From contig NZ_PVTK01000003.1 of NCBI RefSeq assembly GCF_003002925.1, positions 186,001 to 250,000 on the forward strand: a stretch of 64,000 bases of DNA. The letters run 5' to 3'. The position numbers were made by a program, and so were the translations under genes. Each line of letters begins with the position of its first letter. The stretch's first letter is position 1. This document shows positions 53,497 to 61,221 of this stretch, one piece after another. The notes beneath the pieces were generated by a model, which saw only the letters and a program-made list of their open reading frames with translations, was not told where the DNA came from and searched no databases. The DNA is from Vreelandella songnenensis (GTDB taxonomy: Bacteria; Pseudomonadota; Gammaproteobacteria; Pseudomonadales; Halomonadaceae).

Positions 53497-55728
53497 TTAA
53501 TCGAATACTAGCTTTTGAAGGGCCAGTGCCTGTTCGCGGCGCTCGCTTTCCGTATTGGCCTGCTGCTGAAGCAGCGCCTTGATATCGTTCAGCGTTTCTT
53601 CGTCATAGGGCGATGAGCTAGCCTGCGAGTCTTCCTCCTGGATAAACCAGTTGTCGTCACTGATATCGCCATGGACGCTGTCCAGGTAATCGCTTTCGCT
53701 CTCCAGACGCAGCGATACGTTGCCTTCAAGCTTGGCGGACTCCAGCTGGTCGCCGTAGGGGCTCTGGCGAACAATGAAGTTGAAGCGCTTGTTGTCGATG
53801 GCCACGTTGTCGATGATGGACAAGGCGCCCGAGTTGAAGTTATCGGTGAAGCCATCCATACCATTGTTGAACGAAAGATTACCCTTCACGGTGTGGGCAA
53901 CGGGAAGGCCTTCGCCGCCCAGCTTGAAGCCATTGCCCAGGTTGCCACCTGTCTGTTGGGTGTTGAAGGTCTGGCCATTGTTGAACGCAATGGAGTTGGT
54001 AATGGTGACGGCACCGTTGGGGCCATCCTCTACCTTGTTGAACAGATCCCAGCCATCGTCGATATTGTGGTGCGAGATACAGTGGTCGAACGAGTTGCTT
54101 TCGCCAATACGCATCTTGGCGGCAAAGCCGTCGGCGTTGATGCCGGAGGCGTCCTCGTTGTTGTAGCTTTCGCTATAGCGCACCGTGTTATGGCTCGCCC
54201 ACAGGGCGCGGCCGACGTTATCTGGTGAGGTGATCTGAAAGCCGGTGTCTGGTGCGCTATGGGTCACGATATGCTCGAACACGTTATGGCTGCCGTGCAC
54301 GATCAGGCGCTCGCCGGCGACTTCCAGGTGATCCAGCTGCCAGTAGTGGGCGTTATGCGAGACCATGCCGGTAAAGCGCACCTCGGCATCTTCGCCGGAA
54401 AGCCGCTTTAACGCGTCTGGCGTGCCACTGGCGGTCAGGGGGATTTCAACCGCATCATATTCGCCGCTGGCGAGGTGAATGGTGCCTCCCGGTGCGACCA
54501 GCGAAATGGCCGATTCCAGATCCAGCGGATTTTCCAGATCGCCTGACTGCCCTGCACGGCCATCCGGCGATACGTGAAGATTATAAGGGTCAGCAACGCT
54601 CATAGGCTCAAGCGTCAGCGTGGTGTGCTGGGGCTGAGTGTCCGGTCCTTCGGAAGGCGTGAAGGTAACGTTCAGCTCGGCAGGTTCGCTGACCTCAAGC
54701 GGAAAGTGCCACAGGTGGCCGGCTTCTACTTCCTGCGCCTCGCCAAGCGCTTCGCCATCCCGGGTGATGCTGAAAGTGCCTGCGTAGTTGGCCAGTGCCT
54801 GCAGCGTGTAGTCGGGCGTTGTCACGACGCCAGGGGAGGCAAGTGACCAGACGAGCGGCATTTCGGGCGCCTGATACGCGGCGTCTTGACGGGTGTTTGC
54901 ATCAGAAAGGTCGAGGGTGATATCGGAAACGCTGAGACGGGCATTGCGCGAGGCAAAAAAGCCCACATGCTGATGCTCCGGGTCTTGCACCTCGACCAGG
55001 TTGGCGGGCGCTTCGCTCAGCTCATGGCGGTAGGTTTCATCGCCGTCTTCCAGGGTGACGCTGAAATGCTCGTCGCTGCGCTCAAGGCTCATGCGGTAGG
55101 TGTGTTCACTGCCGTGAGGTATATCTTCAGCATAATCTTCTTTACTCAGCCGGTTACCCGGATTTCCCCAAGGGTCTTGAATGCCCTCACGGTATACCGC
55201 TGTCGCGTTTGCCAGCCCGTCATTTTCCCGCGTGTGCGAGCGCAACAGGTTCATGACCATATTGGAGGCGGCCGGAAACTCTTCATGCCCAAGAGGCTGC
55301 GGGTTGGCGCGCGGCGCGCCCAGCACATCGCGCACGATAATACCGGCGCCTTCCTGGCGATTGGGCGTTGCCCCGGTTTCCGGCCCTAGCTGCTCTAACG
55401 TAAGCGTTGCCGTGAGGATGAAGTTCTTGTCGGTTGGCAGGGTAGTGTAATAGAAGGTGCCGCCTTCATGAGAGTTGGCGAGTTTCCCGCCCCGGCTTTC
55501 GATCGTCACGTGGTCGAGCAGGGCGCCGGAAGTGACCGGTTCACCGTCGTGGGTCACCTCATTGGTGCCGACCTTTTCGGGCAGAATCGTAGAGCCGAAA
55601 TTCAGATCCGTTGACTGGCCGAAGGTGATGCTCTGCCAAACGAGTTCGGAGGTATCGTCGGCCTGTGCCAGCGAAAAGCCCAGGGCGGGCGTCATGACGG
55701 TCAAGGCGAGCGTAGCTATTTTTCTCAT
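53497..55728 (-). CDS. pelX: PL9 exo-polygalacturonate lyase (PelX-like)
   Basis: A 743-residue secreted (periplasmic) polysaccharide lyase; length matches Dickeya PelX (745 as I recall). The signal peptide ends near SLAQA. Residues ~30-375 are beta-rich accessory domains, including a lectin-like segment. Residues ~375-705 are a right-handed parallel beta-helix. The PL9 calcium ligands are D533, D557, D558 and D561 (in NADGF and DDGWD), spaced exactly as D209/D233/D234/D237 in Pel9A, and the catalytic base is K602 (GNGFKLGG). It would release unsaturated digalacturonate from chain ends. An operator-like site lies ~85 bp upstream. Confidence 0.92.
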   Translation of the reverse strand: MRKIATLALTVMTPALGFSLAQADDTSELVWQSITFGQSTDLNFGSTILPEKVGTNEVTHDGEPVTSGALLDHVTIESRGGKLANSHEGGTFYYTTLPTDKNFILTATLTLEQLGPETGATPNRQEGAGIIVRDVLGAPRANPQPLGHEEFPAASNMVMNLLRSHTRENDGLANATAVYREGIQDPWGNPGNRLSKEDYAEDIPHGSEHTYRMSLERSDEHFSVTLEDGDETYRHELSEAPANLVEVQDPEHQHVGFFASRNARLSVSDITLDLSDANTRQDAAYQAPEMPLVWSLASPGVVTTPDYTLQALANYAGTFSITRDGEALGEAQEVEAGHLWHFPLEVSEPAELNVTFTPSEGPDTQPQHTTLTLEPMSVADPYNLHVSPDGRAGQSGDLENPLDLESAISLVAPGGTIHLASGEYDAVEIPLTASGTPDALKRLSGEDAEVRFTGMVSHNAHYWQLDHLEVAGERLIVHGSHNVFEHIVTHSAPDTGFQITSPDNVGRALWASHNTVRYSESYNNEDASGINADGFAAKMRIGESNSFDHCISHHNIDDGWDLFNKVEDGPNGAVTITNSIAFNNGQTFNTQQTGGNLGNGFKLGGEGLPVAHTVKGNLSFNNGMDGFTDNFNSGALSIIDNVAIDNKRFNFIVRQSPYGDQLESAKLEGNVSLRLESESDYLDSVHGDISDDNWFIQEEDSQASSSPYDEETLNDIKALLQQQANTESERREQALALQKLVFD

Positions 55729-55811
55729 GAATAAACCTTATGGTCTTTATGATTATTCTTGAAGGGCTGGCCACGACCCGAGAGAGGGTGGTGGCTCTAA
55801 AATGTGTCAAA

Positions 55812-55829
55812 AGATAATACATAGTACGT
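55812..55829 (-). promoter_or_regulatory. Operator candidate upstream of pelX
   Basis: Minus-strand 18-mer ACGTACTATGTATTATCT shares 11 of 18 positions with the reference site, including the TATGTATTA core. It lies ~85 bp before pelX. A weaker member of the set. Confidence 0.45.
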
Positions 55830-55888
55830 TTGATGCTACACATTAGCGAAAAGTATGACAGTGCTGATTCAAGATGCGGATATAGCCT

Positions 55889-56926
55889 TTAACGTATCTC
55901 GATCCAATCCGGGCTCTGGCCAACCGGCAGGCGATCAGTCAACGCTAGATAGCCGGTATTTTCGTCAATGCGATAACTCGCAATATGATGGGAGAACTGC
56001 CCGGCGGCAATCAGGTAGTGACCACAGGCGCTAAGCGCGAAACCGCGAGGGCGGTTTTCTGTTTCAAAATGCTTTTCGAAGATAAGTGTGCCATCTGGTT
56101 GCACGTTGAATAAGTGCAGCGTCGAAGTGGCTTTTTCGGAGGCATAAAGAAAGCGGCCATCTGGCGATATATGAATATCTGCTGCCTGAAACGCCTCTTG
56201 TTGATCTGGCAAGTGCGCCGTTTGCAGGTGGCTTAAACCTGCTGTGTCGTAACGAACGACGCTAACGGCTCCGTTGCGCTCGCCGATGATATAAGCGATA
56301 GGCTGGGCAGGGTGATAGGCAATATGCCTTGGCCCGGTGCCCGCTGAGAGCGTTAGTTCATCAACTTGCTGGACTGAAAAGGAGCTGCCGCCACCTTCCA
56401 CAAGAGATTCCCATTGCCATTGATATATAACGTCTTTACCCAGCCCGGTTGCCAAGATGGTCTTGTCATCTGGCGCCATGCTCAGCATGTGTGCGTTAAG
56501 AATTTCCCGAATACGGTGCGCTTGATCCGCGACACGGCGATCTTTCTGTATGCCAAAAATACTGACGTGATGATCGATAAACGATGCGCTGAGCAGGTGT
56601 GTGTCATCCGCGCTTGTCTGGATATAGGCCAGGTTGGACTCCACGGGCGTATTGCCCAGATGCTGCAGGCCGCCTTTTGGATCAATGGTGAAACTGGCAA
56701 TAAAGAACGGTTCACCGCGTGAAACGGCATAAAGCGTATTGCGCGCGCGCGATAGGGCAAGAGGCATGGCACCCCCGGGTTTTGCAAGACCTGGCAGGCG
56801 CATGTGGGACACGTATTCAAGCGTTCCAGTTGCTAGCGATAGAGTGACGGTATAAAGCTCTCCGCTTAGCGCGCAGCCTACATATAGCGTCTTTTTTTGA
56901 TCGATCATCGGGTCTTTCAATCCCAT
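55889..56926 (-). CDS. Seven-bladed beta-propeller lactonase (predicted aldarolactonase)
   Basis: A ~345-residue cytoplasmic protein of the 6-phosphogluconolactonase/3-carboxymuconate cyclase family (COG2706), seen from YVGCALSGELYTVTLSLATGTL, the repeats ending ...ISPDGRFLYASEKATSTLHLFNV, and GHYLIAAGQFSHHIASYRID. Some relatives (UxuL type) hydrolyse galactaro- and glucarolactones made by uronate dehydrogenase, and that role fits this locus better than pentose-phosphate metabolism. Start 56926 or the internal ATG at 56908 are both possible; neither has a strong SD. It is divergent from the racemase-type gene across an operator-containing region. Confidence 0.82.
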   Translation of the reverse strand: MGLKDPMIDQKKTLYVGCALSGELYTVTLSLATGTLEYVSHMRLPGLAKPGGAMPLALSRARNTLYAVSRGEPFFIASFTIDPKGGLQHLGNTPVESNLAYIQTSADDTHLLSASFIDHHVSIFGIQKDRRVADQAHRIREILNAHMLSMAPDDKTILATGLGKDVIYQWQWESLVEGGGSSFSVQQVDELTLSAGTGPRHIAYHPAQPIAYIIGERNGAVSVVRYDTAGLSHLQTAHLPDQQEAFQAADIHISPDGRFLYASEKATSTLHLFNVQPDGTLIFEKHFETENRPRGFALSACGHYLIAAGQFSHHIASYRIDENTGYLALTDRLPVGQSPDWIEIR

Positions 56927-57044
56927 GTTGAGTGTCTTTTATATGGCTTTAAACAATACTCATAAAATCGTTATTTGTGCTGATTGTCTGACTTAGTAAC
57001 TTCATACCATTGTCTATATTGTTGTCCGCAGTGTGTTTCTCTAA

Positions 57045-57068
57045 CATTAAACATATTATGTATTACCT
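57045..57068 (+). promoter_or_regulatory. Operator candidate between lactonase and racemase-type genes
   Basis: CATTAAACATATTATGTAT followed by TACCT. Nineteen bases are identical to 47121-47139 and the 18-mer 57051-57068 matches the reference site at 12 of 18. It sits in the 194-bp divergent region and could serve both genes. Confidence 0.62.
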
Positions 57069-57120
57069 TAAGCAGCCATATCAAATGTAAAAATACGCGA
57101 ATCATGAGGGCCAAGGCACG

Positions 57121-58275
57121 ATGAAAATCGAATCCATATCCGTAGACGTTATCCGCTATGAATCCAAGTTGGCCCGCGACAGCGCCGGCCATGCGCATGC
57201 TGGTAAACCCAGCGAAGCACAGATTGCCATGCTCTCCATCACCGCTGAAGACGGCACCAAAGGGTACGCTTTTGCACCCAAGGAATTGATCCGGCCTTAC
57301 ATCGTTGAAAACTACTTCAAGAAGGCAGCCATTGGTAAGCCTGTGCATGCGCGGGAACTTATCTGGCAGGATCTCTGGTTACGCCAGCGGGGCAGCGGAG
57401 CACAGCTCACCGACCGCGCCATGGCGGTGCTCGATCAGGCGCTTTGGGATCTGGCCGGCCGCCAGTTGAACGTGCCTGTCTACCAACTGCTGGGCGGTGC
57501 GCGAAACAAGGTGAAAGCCTACGCCAGCACCATGTGCGGCGATGAAACGCAAGGCGGACTCTCCACGCCGGAAGAGTACGCTCGGTTTGCAGAGGATCTG
57601 GTCGCGCGTGGCTATCAAGGCATCAAGCTGCATACCTGGATGCCGCCGGTCAGTTTTGCTCCCAGTGTCGAGATGGATATCCGTGCCTGTGAGGCCGTGC
57701 GAGAGGCAGTAGGGCCCAATGTGGCGCTGATGCTGGATGGCTACCACTGGTACAACCGGATGGACGCCCTGAAAATTGGCCGCGCACTTTCACGCCTGGA
57801 TTTTGCCTGGTTTGAAGAGCCGATGCCCGAAGACTCCATGGAGTCCTACCGCTGGCTGACCCAGCAGGTAGACGTGCCGGTTATCGGCCCGGAAACCATT
57901 GGCGGCAAGCATCAGAGCCGTGCCAGCTGGGTTCAGCACAATGCCTGCGACATCCTGCGTGCCGGTGTGGCCAATGGTGGCGGCATCACGCCCTGTATCA
58001 AGGCAGCGCATCTGGCCGAAGCGTTCGGCATGGACTGTGAAATTCACGGCAACGGCGCGCCGAATCTGGCGGTCGTGGGGGCGATTACCAACTGCCAGTG
58101 GTACGAGCGTGGCCTGCTGCATCCGCATATGGATTACGACGAGGCACCTGCCTACTTGAACGTCATCGTCGATGAAATGGATGCCCAGGGTTTCGTTCAT
58201 CTGCCTGATCGCCCGGGCCTGGGTGAAAGCATCAATTTTGAGTACATCCAAAATAATACGTCAGAGAGCTACTGA
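57121..58275 (+). CDS. Mandelate-racemase-type acid-sugar dehydratase, substrate unassigned
   Basis: A 384-residue enolase-superfamily protein of the mandelate racemase subgroup. Metal ligands are D206 (LMLDGYHWY), E232 (WFEEPMPED) and E258 (GPETIGG), and the His/Asp dyad is H309 (CEIHGNG) with D277. The second-strand motif is K169-x-H171 (IKLHTW) instead of the K-x-K of mandelate racemase, glucarate dehydratase and the Gci at 45777, so the stereochemistry or substrate must differ. Galactarate, a galacturonate-derived aldonate or an anhydro-sugar acid are possible. It lies just upstream of the SSS symporter, in the same direction. Confidence 0.8.
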   Translation: MKIESISVDVIRYESKLARDSAGHAHAGKPSEAQIAMLSITAEDGTKGYAFAPKELIRPYIVENYFKKAAIGKPVHARELIWQDLWLRQRGSGAQLTDRAMAVLDQALWDLAGRQLNVPVYQLLGGARNKVKAYASTMCGDETQGGLSTPEEYARFAEDLVARGYQGIKLHTWMPPVSFAPSVEMDIRACEAVREAVGPNVALMLDGYHWYNRMDALKIGRALSRLDFAWFEEPMPEDSMESYRWLTQQVDVPVIGPETIGGKHQSRASWVQHNACDILRAGVANGGGITPCIKAAHLAEAFGMDCEIHGNGAPNLAVVGAITNCQWYERGLLHPHMDYDEAPAYLNVIVDEMDAQGFVHLPDRPGLGESINFEYIQNNTSESY

Positions 58276-58380
58276 TTCAGCTAATAGGCTGGGCTAGTTC
58301 ACCGCGTATATTCCAAAGCGCCAGCGTTAACACTATTCGGCAATGCCGATGTTCCAATAATAAAGTGATAAGGGATTCTT

Positions 58381-60171
58381 ATGAGCGTCGATGTCTGGGT
58401 AATATTGATTTACCTTGTCTTTCTGGTGGTCATTGGTTGGGTCTTTAAAAACTTCAACACCAATACCAGTGATTACTTCCGCGGCGGCGGTAACATGCTG
58501 TGGTGGCTGGTCGGCTCGACCGCTTTCATGACGCAATTCTCGGCCTGGACATTTACAGGTGCGGCCTCTCAGGCCTACGTGAGCGGCTTTGCGATCATTT
58601 TCCTGTTCATGGCCAATGCCGCCGGCTATTTCCTGAACTATGTGTATTTTGCCCCGCGATTCAGGCAACTGCGCGTAGTCACGGCCGCTGAAGCATTGAA
58701 GATGCGCTACGGCAAACCCAGTGAGCAGACCTTCATCTGGTTCAGCATGTTCGACGGCCTGGTATCGGCGGCAACCTGGTTGAGCGCGCTGGCTATCATC
58801 ACTTCGGCGGTTTTCGACGTGCCGCTTGAAACCGTTATCCTGCTGGCCGGCATCGCGGTAGTGGCCATGTCCGTTACCGGTGGCGCCTGGGCGGTGGTGG
58901 CGTCTGACTACGTTCAGATGCTCATCATCATGTCGGTAACCTTCGTATGCTTCTTCGTTGCCTGGGGCAATACCGACAGCATCGGCACTATCATCTCAAG
59001 CTACGACGGCGAGTTCCTGACCGGCAGTGGCTATGGCTATGCATGGCTGTTCGGCTTCTGGGTATTCATGCTGATCATCAAGCAGATCTTCATGATGAAC
59101 AACACGCTTAACGGCTACCGCTACATGTGTGCCAAGAACAGCAAGAATGCTCGCTATGGCGCGCTGTTCACACTTTGCCTGGCGTTGATCGGGCCGGTTG
59201 TGTGGTTCTTCCCGGCCTGGTTCATGCACGCCTATAGCCCTGAGTTTGCGCAAAACTTTACCATGTTGGGTGCCAGCGCCAATGAGGCGGTCTTCGTCGC
59301 GTTCGTCAGTGAATACATGCCGGCCGGCATGCTGGGTCTTCTGATGGCCGCCATGTTCGCCGCCAGCATGTCCTCCATGGACTCGGGTCTGAACCGTAAC
59401 GCTGGCTTCTTCGTGCGTAACTTCTACCTCTCGGTCATCAAGCCACACGCCACCGAGCAGGAAATGCTGCGCGTATCGCGCATCGTCACGCTCTGTTTCG
59501 GCGCCATCATCATTGGCATCAGCCTGTTCATCAACTCGCTCAAGAGCATGAGCCTGTTCGAGATCCTGCTGACGGCCAGCGCCTTGATCACGTTCCCGAT
59601 CACCATTCCCGCCATGCTCGGCCTGATCGTTCGCAAGACACCTGACTGGTCAGGCTGGGGAACGCTGGTAGTGGGTTGCATGGTTTCCTACGCTGTCGGC
59701 GCCTGGCTGAGCCCTGAACTGGTGACCAGTGTCATGGGCATGGACATCAGCCCGCGCGAATGGTCGGACTTCCGCGTTGCCTTCGCCATCGGTGCCCACG
59801 CGGTGATCACGGGCGGCTTCTTCCTGCTCAGTAGCCTGTTCTATAAAGCTGAAGCTCATTCGCCCGAGCGTGCAGCCGAGCGTCAGGAGATGTGGCAGCG
59901 CTGGGAAACGCCGGTAGAGAGCACTGATGCAGACCCGGCTGCCGACGCCGTGGACTACGGGCAGAAAATCATCCTGGGCCGCCTGATCCTGATTGGCAGT
60001 GTCATGGTCATGGGGTTATCGCTGCTGCCCAACTCTACCGATGGACGTCTCATCATGCTGCTGTGCGGGGCGCTGCTGCTGATCCCGGCTGTTCTGATGT
60101 TGATATCTGCTCGTTCAAGCAAGCGGGCCATGAAAGAAGCCGAGTTGCAGGCACACGTCGCCTATAAGTAG
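58381..60171 (+). CDS. Sodium:solute symporter (SSS family)
   Basis: A 596-residue inner-membrane symporter with 13-15 helices. The SSS core is clear: DYFRGGGNMLWWLVGSTAFMTQFSAWTFTGAASQAYVSG (Na2-site region) and LGLLMAAMFAASMSSMDSGLNRNAGFFVRNFY (helix 8-9 Ser motif). SSS proteins in pectin and alginate loci import uronates or unsaturated mono/disaccharides; the exact sugar is unknown. It begins 105 nt after the racemase-type gene and may form a two-gene operon with it. Confidence 0.9.
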   Translation: MSVDVWVILIYLVFLVVIGWVFKNFNTNTSDYFRGGGNMLWWLVGSTAFMTQFSAWTFTGAASQAYVSGFAIIFLFMANAAGYFLNYVYFAPRFRQLRVVTAAEALKMRYGKPSEQTFIWFSMFDGLVSAATWLSALAIITSAVFDVPLETVILLAGIAVVAMSVTGGAWAVVASDYVQMLIIMSVTFVCFFVAWGNTDSIGTIISSYDGEFLTGSGYGYAWLFGFWVFMLIIKQIFMMNNTLNGYRYMCAKNSKNARYGALFTLCLALIGPVVWFFPAWFMHAYSPEFAQNFTMLGASANEAVFVAFVSEYMPAGMLGLLMAAMFAASMSSMDSGLNRNAGFFVRNFYLSVIKPHATEQEMLRVSRIVTLCFGAIIIGISLFINSLKSMSLFEILLTASALITFPITIPAMLGLIVRKTPDWSGWGTLVVGCMVSYAVGAWLSPELVTSVMGMDISPREWSDFRVAFAIGAHAVITGGFFLLSSLFYKAEAHSPERAAERQEMWQRWETPVESTDADPAADAVDYGQKIILGRLILIGSVMVMGLSLLPNSTDGRLIMLLCGALLLIPAVLMLISARSSKRAMKEAELQAHVAYK

Positions 60172-60180
60172 CTATCGATG

Positions 60181-60215
60181 AAGGGCATCCCGACCTAACG
60201 CTCGGCGATGCCCTT
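60181..60215 (+). terminator. Terminator of the symporter gene
   Basis: A 9-bp stem (AAGGGCATC / GATGCCCTT) extended by inner CCGA/TCGG pairing, 9 nt after the stop codon. Confidence 0.75.
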
Positions 60216-60218
60216 CAA

Positions 60219-60236
60219 AGGTAGTACGTCATAAAT
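60219..60236 (-). promoter_or_regulatory. Operator candidate upstream of kdgM
   Basis: On the minus strand ATTTATGACGTACTACCT matches the reference site at 12 of 18 positions and shares GTACTAC with the site before the PL2 lyase. It is ~75 bp before kdgM. Confidence 0.45.
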
Positions 60237-60311
60237 GATACAGGAGGGATTGACCCCGTAACGCCAGGCATGTTCGCAACAATAAAAAATCTTTAAATCA
60301 AGGTGAATTTA

Positions 60312-61031
60312 ATGAAAAACAAAACGTTAGTAACCGGGATCGCCGCGCTATCCACACTGCTGTGCAGCCACGCTTATGCAAGCTCGACGACCATTTCAAC
60401 CAAGTACGAACAGACCTTCAGAGAGAATCAGGATTATAAGGTTAAGTTTGGTGTTGGCCACGTTTTCGATAACGACATCGGCATCGCTTTCGAGCATCAG
60501 CGCCGGTGGCGAGACGAGGTCAGCGGCAGGCCGGAGCTTGCGGAAAACCTGTTCGGTCTTGGCTATACCTATACGCTGGATGAAGCGAAGCGCTGGTCCA
60601 TTCAGCCGAAAATCGAGTACAAGTTCAATCCAGGTTCAGAAACGGCTCGCCCCATGTTGCGGCTCAACTACCGACTCAGTGACGACTGGCGTTTAGGGGC
60701 ACGCTATCGATACGAGTATCAGACGTTCAGTGAAGGTGGCGGTGTGCGTTCCCGAGTGAACCGTTTCGACGGCTATGTAGGCTATGCACTGACCGACCGG
60801 ATCGGCTTGGCCTGGAATGCAAGCTACGCCTACGTGCTTGGGGATTCGGGCAGCATGTATACCGGCAACAGTGATCGCTGGGAGCATGAGTTTGGGGCGG
60901 CTTACCGGGTCAATGCGGCCAATACGCTGGCACTGACTTATAAGCGTAAAGATGAAACCCGCGATAGCGCGACCTACAACGCCGGTAAAAACAACGATGC
61001 GGTTCAGGTAACTTACAGCTACCGATTCTAG
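60312..61031 (+). CDS. kdgM: KdgM-family oligogalacturonate porin
   Basis: A 239-residue outer-membrane beta-barrel. The signal peptide ends at SHAYA, and amphipathic strands follow (EHQRRWRDE, RWSIQPKIEYKFNP, DWRLGARYRYEYQTF, TLALTYKRKDETRD) with the C-terminal aromatic end VQVTYSYRF. Size and the many inward-facing Arg/Lys positions match KdgM, a monomeric 12-strand channel for acidic oligogalacturonides. Start 60312 has AAGGTG 8 nt upstream. It is flanked by the symporter and a pectate lyase, which supports the substrate. Confidence 0.88.
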   Translation: MKNKTLVTGIAALSTLLCSHAYASSTTISTKYEQTFRENQDYKVKFGVGHVFDNDIGIAFEHQRRWRDEVSGRPELAENLFGLGYTYTLDEAKRWSIQPKIEYKFNPGSETARPMLRLNYRLSDDWRLGARYRYEYQTFSEGGGVRSRVNRFDGYVGYALTDRIGLAWNASYAYVLGDSGSMYTGNSDRWEHEFGAAYRVNAANTLALTYKRKDETRDSATYNAGKNNDAVQVTYSYRF

Positions 61032-61140
61032 AAAACGTCACTAACCGGGTGGCAGCTGGATGCTTTTAATGTCTCAAGCAGTGTTCGTTTATTCACGCTA
61101 AGCGATTTGATATTTATCCAGCGCCACCTTTCTTTGATAT

Positions 61141-61158
61141 TTGTATGATGTACTACAT
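61141..61158 (+). promoter_or_regulatory. Operator candidate upstream of the PL2 lyase
   Basis: TTGTATGATGTACTACAT, 16 of 18 identical to the reference site, ~64 bp before the lyase start, the same distance as at kdgD. Confidence 0.7.
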
Positions 61159-61221
61159 CTTCAATATCTTTTCTTCGCCGGCTGGGAGCTAACGCTGCTC
61201 AATTAACCCGGAGTGATTGAA

